From: Paramecium pentaurelia
Taxonomy: Eukaryota > Ciliophora > Oligohymenophorea > Peniculida > Parameciidae
DNA: 64,000 bases
Assembly (NCBI GenBank): GCA_905183005.1
Contig: CAJJDO010000051.1
Coordinates: forward strand, 248,001-312,000
Reading direction: 5' to 3'
A program made the position numbers and the translations under genes. The notes beneath the pieces were generated by a model that was not told where the DNA came from, did no database searches, and worked only from the letters and a program-made list of their open reading frames with translations. Shown in pieces: positions 11,738-22,466 of this stretch; the stretch's first letter is position 1; each line of letters starts with the position of its first letter.

Positions 11738-13100
11738 TCATTATTATTACATAAATATTAATTCTTCAATCAAAAATAGAAACATTTTCATAATCTAACA
11801 AAAATCATTAAATATTAAATTTTCCCAATTCATTAATGAGAATATAATAAAATTCAAACTCAACTCAGTTAATTAATTGTCTATTTTTAGATTAATATGT
11901 TGCAAATTTAATATTCCATTATTAATTAATTGAACCCTTAAAATAGTTTCACATAATTAATTTGGTTATAAAACTCCTAAATTTTTCTCTCTTGACAATG
12001 TGATACCTAAAACAACCAAAGGTTAATCCTTTTTTTGATTAAGTTTCTTTCCAAATATTTAAGAAGGTGGACAGAATATAATTTCATGTTCTTTGCCTGA
12101 ATAAATTATTAATACTATTTTTAATGCTAAATACTCTTCATTTTAAGAATCCTTATATTTAACCTCTAATTGTTTATATTGGTTTAATCTTCCATAGTAT
12201 AGAATTGCATTTAATATACTTTTATTATCCCCATCTAATATATAGAGGTGTCTTTATTTCTAATACAGGATTAACTTGTATAAGACTTAATCTTCTTGAT
12301 GGAAGATCTGGTTATAATTATTCATTTTATAACATTGCTGGCCAATCTAAGAGAACTTCAATATATCCTTCTTCATTATTAAGATATAATTTGTTAATGG
12401 ATATATTTTATAACATACATTTAGGTACAATTCTATTAATTCCAACATTCTTCCAGATCATTTAACTTTCACTCTAAAGGAAATCCATTTCAATATCTTC
12501 TATTTGGAAATGAGTTTTAATATGAAAAACAATATTCATTTTAACTGTATTACCAAAATATTTATATTCCAAATCAAATGGATTATTTACTTAGACTATG
12601 ATTGAATGTTGATATTACAATTATTTATATTATTCTTTAGGTATTTCATTTCTCAAAATCTATTTGATTCCATTAAAACAATACTTCTGTTCATAAATTC
12701 CAATAATGATCAATTCTAAATCTTAATCAATATATTCTTCATTAACATTGATTTCTAGTATTTTACAATATATAATTCTGTTGTCTTGTAATATTTATTT
12801 TTTAGTTTCTATATAGTTATTATTGAAATAAAGATTAGTTTAATAATATGATGGATAAGATCAAATGAGTTATTGATCTTTTTTAAATTAGAATTGATGG
12901 ATAAGGTCTATATCATGTTAATAAATAATGAAGATTGGAATTAATTCACAATTAATGAAACAGGGATTTAATTGTGTTTCATTGATAAATTATGAGAAAT
13001 TTGGATTCTAAGTATAATATTCTTGTAAAATAGTTTAATGTAGTTTTCTTGGAGGGATAATTATATTTTTCTATAATGAATTGAATTGTGACTCATCCAT
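11738..13100 (-). CDS. hypothetical protein with one in-frame TGA
   Basis: ATG at 13100 (MDESQFNSLQKNIIIPPRK), stop TGA 11740-11738; one 28-nt intron gives 1,335 coding nt. Codon 80 is a TGA (12863-12861). The frame is the same and protein-like on both sides (KKDQQLI | SYPSYYQTNLYF), no intron with GT...AG removes it, and the next in-frame ATG is over 100 codons downstream. Later segments (EYKYFGNTVKMNIVFHIKTH; EIIFCPPSQIFGKKLNQKKD; VLGITLSREKNLG) look like beta-sandwich repeats. No family recognised. It may be a pseudogene, a base error, or a readthrough gene. Confidence 0.5.
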
Positions 13101-13124
13101 AAATATAATAATAATTTATATTTA

Positions 13125-13349
13125 TCATTTTTTTTATTATAGATTTTCCATCAATTTAGGATCTTGAAAGATGGGAACTTATACATTTGGTTTAACAATA
13201 TCAGGAGTAATTTCAAATTCATGATTATTAATAAGTTCTTGGTTATTGATTGGAGCATTCTGATTTGGATGATGTTAATCTTATGATTTTTATCGTTTTT
13301 GTTATGCTTTTTATTGAAACCTATTGTTTGAAATTCCAAGATTATTCAT
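13125..13349 (-). CDS. small hydrophilic hypothetical protein
   Basis: ATG at 13349, stop TGA 13127-13125, intronless, 74 aa. Starts MNNLGISNNRFQQKAQQKRQ and is rich in Gln and Asn, with a more ordered C-terminal half (HEFEITPDIVKPNVQVPIF). It sits 24 bp upstream of the next leftward gene, so it could be a separate small gene or a 5' exon whose splice I cannot place. No known family. Confidence 0.4.
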
Positions 13350-13460
13350 TTAGATAATTAATAATCTTAAGAATAAAATAATAATAATCTAATTCAAATC
13401 TTAATTTGTCTTTAATTCATATATATTTTGAATTAGTTAATTATATAATAATAATTTATA

Positions 13461-15747
13461 ATGGGTACAGCACCATGTTACAAAAGGAAAAATGAAGAAG
13501 TAAAAGTAGCTCATCGTGGACATTTAAGTGATAAGAGTATGAAAGTATAGCATATTCAAATATGAGAGTCTAACAATGAGGACTTTCCAGAGTAATAATG
13601 TGAAGAATAAGAAGAAGAGGAAGAAGAAGAAGTAAGATCTGTAATAATGAACTCTAGAACATAGTTTATGATTACATTTAAGGTGAGTTGATTTAAGAGG
13701 GATGTAATGTATACTCTGCATTGAATACTTTAAATGGGTAACTTTTAGCATTAAAAATTGTATTAATTTCTATAATGATAGTTCAAATTAAGTTAAGAAG
13801 ATGATTTTGATAAAGTAATTAATATTGTAGATATACTTAAACGATTAGAATTCAAGAATATCCATCAAATTATAGGTTGGGATTACTCAGTATTTTAAAA
13901 TGAAGTAATCTAAAATGAAATTAAAATACTGATGCCTTATGAGAGTGGAGGTTCAATCAGTTGGTTATTGTAGAAATTCAGTTCCTTTTCTCCTTAACTT
14001 GCTATTATGTTTATGAAACAAATATTGTAAGGATTAGAATATCTTCATAGTTAAGGTATATTACATAGGTATCATTGATTTTAAATAAGGAATCTAAAAA
14101 CATCAAATGTTTTAGTAGATGGTGAAGCCAATGCTAAATTAAGTGATATTTACATTCTAAATAAATACAAATTATCAATTTATAGTGCACCTGAATGTTT
14201 TAATGGATAGGAATACTCATAATTTTCAGATGTATGGAGTGCAGGTTGTATATTTGTAGAAATGCTAACTAAAATGCCACCTTGGCATCATTTATCTTCT
14301 GACATAACACTAGACTAAATAAGAAACTCTATTAATAAAGGATGTATGATTATGATATTAAAATCAAATTAGAAATATTTCAATTCAAACGTATAACTAA
14401 ATCAGAGGATATATTGTAAATCTTTAATCAAATTTTTAAATTGAATCCAAAAGAACGATCTACACCTAATTAATTACTTACTCATTCTACTTTTCGAAGT
14501 ATTAATATATATATAATTTGAGATCTTGAAACTGAACCATTGAAATCTGTAGTAATCTCAACAAGAAGACAATATCATACAAAACATGATGATAAAAAAT
14601 CCTTTAAATTATACAATAGTAATATGTCTGGTTCCAGTATGCATGGTGGTTTATCAGTTTCAATAAGAAGGAGCAATAATCCTGATTAAAGTAAATATCA
14701 ATAAGTACTATAATAATTAAAGTCTATTCATCAAGACTTCAATAGAACAGAGAATATGTAGGAAACATAACTACTATCACATAATGATTTATGTAATGTT
14801 GTAACAAGAAAAATACAAATAGAAGCTAAAATTAAGGAAATAGGAATTCATCATATAAATAAAGATAAAAATGCTTTAGTTGAAAATGGATTAATTAGAC
14901 CAAAAGAAGGACCAACTTAAATTGCTAAAATCTCTGTTAATGGTGTACCAGATTAAGGAAATAAGAATTAAGTTCATAAACCTCCTATTAATTAAATAAG
15001 TCAGTAATATAAATCAATCATGTAAAGTGGAAGTCTAGAAAAAATACAAACAATTAGATCAAGTGAATTTGTCAAAAGTAATGAATAAAGTATTGAAAGA
15101 TTACCTGTTGTAAAAAATAAATAAATGAGTGAATCATAATAATTAGAAGAATTAATGGCTTAATAATTCTATTAGAATTAGAATTATAATAATTAAAAAG
15201 AAGATATTAAACCAAAAATTAATCTTATTGATATTGAAAAAATGATGATGGATTAATTTTCATCTTCTATGTTTAAATCCAATTAAAATAATGAAGATGA
15301 TTAATAAATTGAAAAAAATGAATAATAATAATAATAGGAATATTAGTAAGAAACTAAATATATTAAGTCTGAAATATTACTTATAAATAATAATAACATC
15401 CAAGATCCAAATTATTTTGAGAATCTTATGTAATAATAATATTTGTAGGATGATGAACAAGATATAGATGAATTATAAAAACTTGAAGAACTTATTTAAT
15501 AATAATATTATAATAATAATCAAAAAAATGATATTAATTTGGATTAATTAATTTAAAAATAGTTATCTAATCATGATAAATCAATTTAACCTTTAGAAGA
15601 TAAACAAGATGAAATCATTTAAGAAAACTTATCCATTATTGGTAATCATTCACATTTATATTTTATATAGCTTTTGATAAACTATCACAATCTCCTAAAA
15701 ATGACAATGAATTGTTAATAGAGGATGATTTTATATATATGTTATGA
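13461..15747 (+). CDS. predicted pseudokinase, STE11-like, with long Gln/Asn-rich tail
   Basis: ATG 13461, stop TGA 15745-15747. Seven introns of 21-29 nt total 175 nt and leave exactly 704 codons (703 aa). The N terminus is Glu-rich, then a kinase fold: degenerate glycine loop (QGELIQEGCNVYSALN), VAIK lysine kept (LLALKIF), catalytic loop HRNLKTSNVLVD, SDIY in place of DFG, then YSAPECF, FSDVWSAGCIFVEM and NPKERSTPNQLL. The HRD aspartate is Asn (AAT 14091-14093), just after a 21-nt intron. With the altered DFG and glycine loop this predicts an inactive kinase, perhaps a scaffold. About 420 residues of Gln/Asn-rich tail follow. It converges with the methyltransferase gene, 18 bp between stops. 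Confidence 0.85.
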
Positions 15748-15765
15748 ATTTTGCATATAGAAATG

Positions 15766-16911
15766 TCAAATCTCATTCTACTTTTCAAATATTAAAATAG
15801 GTCTTCTAAATGTACTTTTAGATTTCTTTATTGCATTCTCATCATCTGGATTTATCTATTAAATTAATTTTAAATTATATTCTTTCTCTAAAATCTTTGA
15901 AAAATCTTATGGTTTTAATTATATTTCCTTATAATTTTATTTAAATTCAAAACTATGATATTTCTTTTTTTTATAGCTCTTCCATTCTTGAGGTTCCAAT
16001 ATTAAATGACCACCTACATTCAAAAAATTAGAAATTGTCTTGAATAATCTCTTAATACCTATATCTCCAAAATTCAAATGAATCCATTTAGTAATTGATA
16101 AACATAATACTGTATCATATTTTTCATCATATTTTTTATTACCAATAATATTTTATACTCTAAAATAAACATTATGTGGAAATGTATTGTCCTTTGCTAT
16201 CTAATTAAATTAAATACTGTTATGCTCTTTCTATATATTCATGTCTTCTATTGTCTAATTAATGTATTATTATTCAATTGCTTTAGATACTAATATTATA
16301 ATTAATATTAACTAGGTTATTCCATATATTTCTCAAAACTCACAGGTAAATCCTCAATAATTGGTTTGAATTCCTATTTCTAAATTTTCTTCTATTAATC
16401 ATCTAAATGAACCATTTATTCAATAGCCTTGTTAATTAAAGTATAATCAATATCTATTCCTCTAATCAATTTAGGGTAATGTCTTATAAAATTAAAGAAT
16501 AATAAACTTAAGTGCAATTAATAAAGTCAATGTTCCATCATTGCAACCAATATCAAGAATTTATTTATCTGTAAAATAGCAACTATCTAATATTGTTAAT
16601 CTTGGATCTTCCCACTTTTATTATAATCTTAAATGGTAATATTTTTTATAATTGCCATAAGAGTATTATTTAGTACATTTTACTAAATCAATTGGATTCA
16701 TCTACAATTTTTCCATAAGATTATGTTGCTTCTTTTCATTTTATTCATCTGGTTTCACCTTCTTTTAAACAAATGTTTCTTAACCCAAATCTACATTAGT
16801 CTTTCTTTTAGATTATGTTTTCAATCTAATTGGAGGTGCATTTTCTGACTTTTTTTATTAAACTTCATTCTTCTCTTGATTTAATAGAAACTTTCTAAAT
16901 TGTTCATTCAT
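15766..16911 (-). CDS. Bin3/MePCE-type RNA methyltransferase
   Basis: ATG at 16911, stop TGA 15768-15766, with at least one 25-nt intron. After a Lys/Gln-rich N terminus comes an SAM-dependent methyltransferase: motif I DIGCNDGTLTLLIA; the acidic strand RGIDIDYTLINKAIE; then the Bin3 hallmarks LSITKWIHLNFGDIGIKRLF and GGHLILEPQEWKSYKKKK; and a C-terminal LKPQDFSKILEKEY block. Bin3/MePCE proteins methylate the gamma phosphate at the 5' end of small RNAs such as 7SK or U6. A substrate in this organism is not shown by the sequence. An intron near 16500 restores the frame between motif I and the next strand. Confidence 0.88.
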
Positions 16912-16937
16912 TTATTATAATAATTAATAATATAATA

Positions 16938-17564
16938 TCAAATCAATTAACAACTTGATTTCTTAGGTTTTTTTGTTTTAACTTATTCTTGTCTTTATGT
17001 AATTAAACTTTATATTGAAAATGAAAAGGCTTCTTTTAATCCTTCTTAAGTCATAGCACTTGTCTCTCTTAATTGATAACCTAATTTCTTAATAGTTGTT
17101 TCTGCAACTTAGGTTTATATATGATTTGGATTTTTGGGATCTCTTAAATCTTTTTTTAATCCTAAGAACATAATGTATCCATTTTTATTATATAATGTGA
17201 TTTCTGGAAGCCACTTAAGTTGATAAAATTGATTACTTTCTTAATAGCATTTTCAAAACTAACATCACTCACTAAAGAGAAGCAAACTAAAAAGATGTCT
17301 GTTCCTTAATAACATACTTATCTTAAGTGTTCATAACCTTCTTGTCCAGCAGTATCCCTAATAAAATGTTTTATATATTAAATACCATAATGACAAATCA
17401 TAAAATTCTCCATTAATTTAAACTTGAGTTACTGTATTATCGAAAACTGTAGGCACATATTCAGTAGGAAATTTATCATTAACATAACTATACAAAGCAC
17501 AAGTCTTGCCAATAGCTCCATCTCCAACTATAATTAATTTAAGCTCTTTCTTTCCTTCTTACAT
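16938..17564 (-). CDS. Rho/Rac-like small GTPase
   Basis: ATG at 17564, stop TGA 16940-16938; introns of 28 and 23 nt leave 576 nt (191 aa). G1 GDGAIGKT; effector region FPTEYVPTVFDNTV, typical of Rho; G3 WDTAGQEGYEHLR split by the first intron; G4 region GLKKDLRDP, which keeps the Rho-type DLRD but has Lys where TKxD has Thr; G5 ETSAM. It ends KKSSCQLI, a CaaX box for prenylation. No clear Rho insert helix is visible. Likely a membrane-bound switch controlling actin or vesicle processes. It lies 64 bp downstream of the NEK gene on the same strand. Confidence 0.93.
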
Positions 17565-17628
17565 TATATAAATATATTATTATTATTATTATTATAATTA
17601 AAGAGAAACTATAAAATAATTACATTAA

Positions 17629-19012
17629 TCATCCCCACCATATTGGTTTTGGTGCTTCTATATATTATTTTGAAGTATCTCTTGTATTATGTTACTTATT
17701 AACATATAAGTTTTATATTTAAGAAGATGAACTATTAATATATGGAATAGCATTTTAATGAATTATACTAATCTTTAAATTTTACTGTTTTTCCAATAAT
17801 CTTTTTTATCTAACTCTCTCTATTTCTAATAATTAAACTGAATTAACAATTGATTTAGATCGTTCTTCATGTAAGGAATTCTGTTATAGTAATTATTATT
17901 GATTTCTATCACTCTTGATAGGTGGAACTGAAAAATTAGGTCTGATTTCTTTAGTGTTATTAATCTTTGGTAGAAATGAATTATTTGCTTATGTTTCATC
18001 GTAAGATTTATTAACACTTTCAATAAAGTATTTTGATTTTGGTAATTTCTCTTTTAAATGTTTTAAATTCTTTGGTAATTTTATAGTTTATAATAGTATA
18101 TTTGAACCAGCTTAAGATGATTATGTCTATTATGAAACTCTACTTTCTATAATAAATTATCTAGCATTTCTTAATAAAATAGGATTATTAAGTAATTAAG
18201 AACATGTAGGTCTTTATTTACTTTGTACCTATAAACACAATCCTATTACAGCCATTAATTCACCACTAAATTTAGGTGGTATACGTTCATATAATCCTCT
18301 TTATACTTTTTTATATAATCCTTCCATATTTTAAGCTCTAAATGGTGGTTTAAGAGCAGCCATTTCATATGCAACACAACCCAAACTCCAAATATCACTT
18401 TTAGCATCATAAGGTTAATCTCTCCATACTTCAGGACTTGCATAATAAGGTGTTCCTGTTTAAGTATAAACCAAATCCTTTTTAGCTACTTTTGATACAT
18501 TCATATCTCCTAATTTATAATTTCCTTAATGTAGAAATACATTAGCTGATTTTAAATCTCTATGTAAAATTTTCATTTGATGTAACGTTCTCAAAGCTAT
18601 CAAATAAATCAAATAATATATACCAATAGCCATTTAATAAATCATTTTCCATATTTCAATTTCCTAGATATATTATTTTTAGTGAATATGTTACTGGATC
18701 AACTATTACAAATCACCTTAATCAGCATATTCCATTACTATGCATAAACTTTAAGATTGCTCATCATAGAATGCTTCCTTATAAGCAATTATATTAGGAT
18801 GCGAAATGCTAGCAAGAATACGAATCTCATTAAGTGAATTCTCTTTCTCTTTCTCCTTTAATTATCCCATCCTCACTTTTTTCATCGCATATTCTTATTG
18901 ATCAGATTACCGTTTTACTCTTAACACTGTTGAGAATGACCCTAAATTAATTGACATTTATCGAATTAAAAGTACCTTCTCCCAATTTTTCAAAAACAGT
19001 AAAGTTTTTCAT
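17629..19012 (-). CDS. NIMA-related (NEK) protein kinase
   Basis: ATG at 19012, stop TGA 17631-17629; introns of 34 and 27 nt leave 1,323 nt (440 aa). Kinase domain at the N terminus: glycine loop LGEGSFSTVLRVKR, VAIK lysine EYAMKKV, ISHPNIIAYKEAFYDE (typical NEK), HRDLKSANVFL, GDMNVSKVAK in place of DFG, GTPYYASPEVWRDQPYDAKS, SDIWSLGCVAYEMA. Asp of DFG and HRD are present, so activity is expected; DMN/DLN variants are familiar in ciliate NEKs. The Gln/Lys-rich tail of ~170 residues ends KPIWWG. NEKs act in cilium length control and cell cycle. Confidence 0.95.
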
Positions 19013-19803
19013 CTTAATAATTATAATAACTATTCAAATTAATTACTCTAAATTATAAATTATTATATTATAAATGTCAATTAATAGATCTAATATAAAA
19101 AGAATCAAATATTTTATTTAAAACCATATAGTTATTAATTAATATAATATGCTTCTTCATTATATATATAATTATATATTCAAATTAATAATATACCTTA
19201 GATATATCAATTACTAATGATATTCATATTTTATTATTATTATAATTTAATATAAACTATTAGGTTGTATAAAAAGGTCAATATATATTTAATAAATGAT
19301 AATTATATTTTAAAAATAGTAAAATTCTTTTTATCTAACACAAATTTTAAAAAGAAAAATAAATTAATGATATTAGCATCAATTTGAAGAGATCTATCTA
19401 TTCTATTAAGTCTCATTGTTTAATTCAAAGATAAATTAGGATTTTTATTATATCTAAAGTGTAATTACAGTGTAATCTCATTTTATATTATTAACGTAGA
19501 AGTTAAATTTAAAGTAATTGCCAGTTCAATTAAAAATATCTTACTAAGGATAAATATAAAGTAACTAAATTGATTTAACCATATTCTGTTAAATACTTAT
19601 TCATATATTAATACTTCCTTATTGAACGTTAATTATATCTTTAATTTATAATATAATTAACAAGTATTTAGCCAAATAAAGATTATTTATGATTAGATAT
19701 TAGAAAATTTAGATATATAAGTGATTAAATCCAGGTCTAATAATCGAAATTTTAAATAATTAAAAAAAAATTCAATATTAATTCAACAACTATTTAAGGG
19801 AAA
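19013..19803. other. long AT-rich intergenic region
   Basis: About 790 bp between two divergently transcribed genes. It holds A/T runs and (TA)n stretches and no convincing frame on either strand. It presumably contains both promoters. Confidence 0.5.
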
Positions 19804-20436
19804 ATGGGACTTGAGAATAATAGTGTTGATACATTACTGTATTTGTCAAAAAATTTAACAAAGAATAAGAAGAGATCAATCAAAATAATTAGCCTTTTAG
19901 GTGTTATGCTTTTGTTTGTATCATGTGAACTTATAATTAATGGAGAATGCTTTATAACTTAGAGTGATAATTTGGAATTTTTAGTTATTGATAGCATCAT
20001 GTATTTTGGAATTTTTGCGATTTGTTTCTTTGAATTAAGAATTTAGATAAAAAAAATGAAAAAGAAATATATAAATTAAATTAGAATGAGGGCAATAATA
20101 TATGGACTTAGTATCTACATAATTTTTGTAATCATAATTATATGTCTAAGTCTTTATCATATTTTAGTGTAAGCATTTTTTTTTTTCTTTGATTTTGATG
20201 AAGAATGTTTTTATCTAAAAGATAAAACTTAATATTTTGTACCTCTCAAAATAACGATATTTTGTATATTCATTATAGTAGAAATTGTTATTATATTCTT
20301 TTTAAAATGGGTTTTTTAGTAAAGTTTTAAAGCTTTTATGTTTCCTCATAAACTTAGAGGAGTTATTTAAGAAATTAGTTTTGAAAGTCACAATATTGTA
20401 CCAATATTTCATTAAATTTAAGCTAGTTCACCTTGA
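19804..20436 (+). CDS. four-helix membrane protein, unknown
   Basis: ATG 19804, stop TGA 20434-20436, no intron, 210 aa. A charged N terminus (MGLENNSVDTLLYLSKNLTK) with Gly2, a possible N-myristoylation site, precedes four hydrophobic helices: around residues 27-46, 60-80, 103-130 (IIYGLSIYIIFVIIIICLSL) and 155-175 (ITIFCIFIIVEIVIIFFL). The C-terminal tail is cytosolic and ends near HQIQASSP. The layout is tetraspanin-like, but no CCG motif is present. No family recognised. Confidence 0.65.
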
Positions 20437-20881
20437 TTCTTCTTTAAATATATATTAAAGTGAATTATATTAAATATAAAAAGATAAATTAAATTAATTT
20501 GAGAGTAAAAATAAAATAATTGAGGCAATAATGTCAATTATGTTCACTCTTAAATTAAGATTAAAATAGATAGTATTCTAGCTTCGATTATCTCCTATTA
20601 ATGAGATAATAATTCGAAAACAAATACTATTATACGTTTTATTGTATTATATAAAAAAGTTAAAATGTATGATAAGAAATTCTAAACTTGGGGATATCTG
20701 AGAATTCGAATAGATAAGAAGAGTTAATGAGGAAGAGCAGAGAATAGATACAAACAATAAAGATAGAGGAAGAAGATAAGAAATGTAGATTTAAAAATCT
20801 GAATAAACAGATGAATGATATTGAATGATTTAGAATACTAATAAAATCTTGGAATATATATTTTATTTAAATATCAAAGTA
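20437..20881. other. intergenic region with an ORF remnant
   Basis: A frame around 20700-20820 encodes a charged string (RRVNEEEQRIDTNNKDRGRR) without an ATG and ends in TGA. ATG 20671 starts a 21-codon frame. I could not join these to the Myb-like gene by a plausible intron. Probably the upstream region of that gene, or decayed coding DNA. Confidence 0.35.
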
Positions 20882-21245
20882 ATGCCATTGAACGATTCAG
20901 AAGTAACAAAATCTTAAAGCGATATGCAGGAGAGTTCCAAAAAGATATAAAAGAAAGCAGGCCATTGGAATTAAGAAGAACATGAATCATATCTTCGTTT
21001 TTTACAAGAGAATGCGAATCATAGCAAAGGTCAAAGATTATTCAAAAGGATGAGTTAAATAATAGGAACAAGAACACCTAGTTAGTGTAGGTGAGATTTT
21101 TATATAATTGAATAGATCTCATCATTAAAAATTTAATCCATTGAAACCAACAATCAATATTACATAAACTAGATTATTAAAAACCAAATAATTGGTTAGA
21201 TTATATATGTAAAAACATAAAGTAAAAGATGAGGAAGAAGAATGA
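20882..21245 (+). CDS. Myb/SANT-like DNA-binding protein
   Basis: ATG 20882, stop TGA 21243-21245, one 25-nt intron; 339 coding nt (112 aa). One Myb repeat: GHWNQEEHESYLRFLQENAN, RLFKRMSQIIGTRTPSQCRS, then HHQKFNPL. The spaced Trp, the IGTRTPSQCRSHHQK recognition helix and the intron inside the CRS codon match SHAQKYF-type Myb domains, which bind DNA with a single repeat. The tail is basic then acidic (KVKDEEEE). A paralogue lies at 37450-38195 with the intron at the same codon. Likely a small nuclear transcription factor; its targets are unknown. Confidence 0.88.
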
Positions 21246-21318
21246 TTGAGATATTTTTTTTATGTAAATATTAATACAATTTTTGTTTTGATTAATATTA
21301 GTTTAAAATTTAAATAAA

Positions 21319-22012
21319 ATGAGTAATTCATTAATGGGTAATATGTTGGTTGAATCTGTAATGGAGAGAGCCTTAAAAGATAAAATGAAAGAATAGTAGG
21401 CAAAATAATAAGAAGAAGAAAGAAGAAGAGCAGCAAGAAGATAATATGAGGAAGAAGATGAGGATGATTGTGATGATGAAGATTTGAAAGAGATGTTGAA
21501 AAAGATGAGAGAACAAAGAGCTAAAGAATTATAAGAGGCTATGCTTAAAAAGAATAAAGGATTTGGAGAATATAGAGAAATAGTTGAAGAAGAATTCTTA
21601 CCATCTGTTACTAAATCTGAATTCAGTGTTGTTCATTTCTTTCATCGTGATTTTGAAAGATGCAAAATTATGGATAAGCATCTATTAGCTATATCATAAT
21701 AGTAAATTATACTTATTATATTCATAGACATCCAGAAACCAAATTTTATTGTTTGAATGCAGAAAAGGCACCTTTCTTTGTTGGTAAATTATAAATTCAA
21801 GTTCTACCAACTATATGCTTATTTGTCAATGGAGTCTTAAAAAACAGAATTGTAGGATTTGAAGATATGGGTGGTAAAGACACCTTCGAAACTGGTACTT
21901 TAGCACATATGTAAATTATAAAAGAAATTATTTTTATAGACTTTTAAGATATGGTATGATCAAAGTTAGAAAAGGTAGTAATGATGAAGACTCATCAGAT
22001 GAAGATAAGTGA
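21319..22012 (+). CDS. phosducin-like protein, TXNDC9/PhLP3 family
   Basis: ATG 21319, stop TGA 22010-22012; introns of 26 and 29 nt leave 639 nt (212 aa). An N-terminal helix rich in Gln, Arg and Glu precedes KGFGEYREIVEEEFLPSVTK, then a thioredoxin fold: VVHFFHRDFERCKIMDKHL, FYCLNAEKAPFFVGKL, and VLPTICLFVNGV with the cis-Pro. The CxxC redox pair is absent, as in PhLP3. It ends acidic (SNDEDSSDEDK). Members assist CCT in folding actin and tubulin; a role in tubulin supply for cilia fits the organism but is inferred. Confidence 0.93.
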
Positions 22013-22036
22013 CATTTGAAAAATTATATTAATTAA

Positions 22037-22420
22037 ATGAGTGATCAATCTTAATACTTGAATAAAAGTGTCAAAGTCATTTGTTCAGACAACAGAGTCA
22101 TCTATGGTGTGCTTTCATGTATCTCATCACCATTTTCTATCATACTCTAACACTCTGTTGCCACTCATCCTTCACCATTGGATCTAGATATAGAATTTCA
22201 TTACACTCCCTAATTTCCAGCCAAATATTTTACAAATGATGAATCAATTAGAGAAGCCTATAACAATTTCAATAAAGCAACTGAAGAAACAAAATAAGAA
22301 TTATAAAAAAAGGTTGATGAAGCCAAAGCATTCAATGATCAATTTATGAAAGATAAATATTATGTTGGCAGCGTTGTCATACCTGGAGAACATATACAAA
22401 ATGTCATATTAATTTAATGA
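22037..22420 (+). CDS. LSM-domain protein, NAA38/LSMD1-like
   Basis: ATG 22037, stop TGA 22418-22420, intronless, 127 aa. It shows a split Sm fold: first part NKSVKVICSDNRVIYGVLSC...FSIILQH (Sm1), and second YYVGSVVIPGEHIQNVILI (Sm2), joined by a long charged helix of about 60 residues. The IPGEHI Sm2 motif resembles LSMD1/NAA38, the auxiliary subunit of N-terminal acetyltransferase C, and also LSM8. The insert makes assignment uncertain. It starts 24 bp after the TXNDC9 stop on the same strand. Confidence 0.75.
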
Positions 22421-22466
22421 CCAAAATATATTATTATGCTAAATAATATATATTAATAATAATCAT

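Noticed and set aside
12205..12465. Plus-strand ORF of 86 codons
   Set aside because: Lies antisense to the hypothetical gene 13100-11738, whose frame has better composition and a consistent splice structure.
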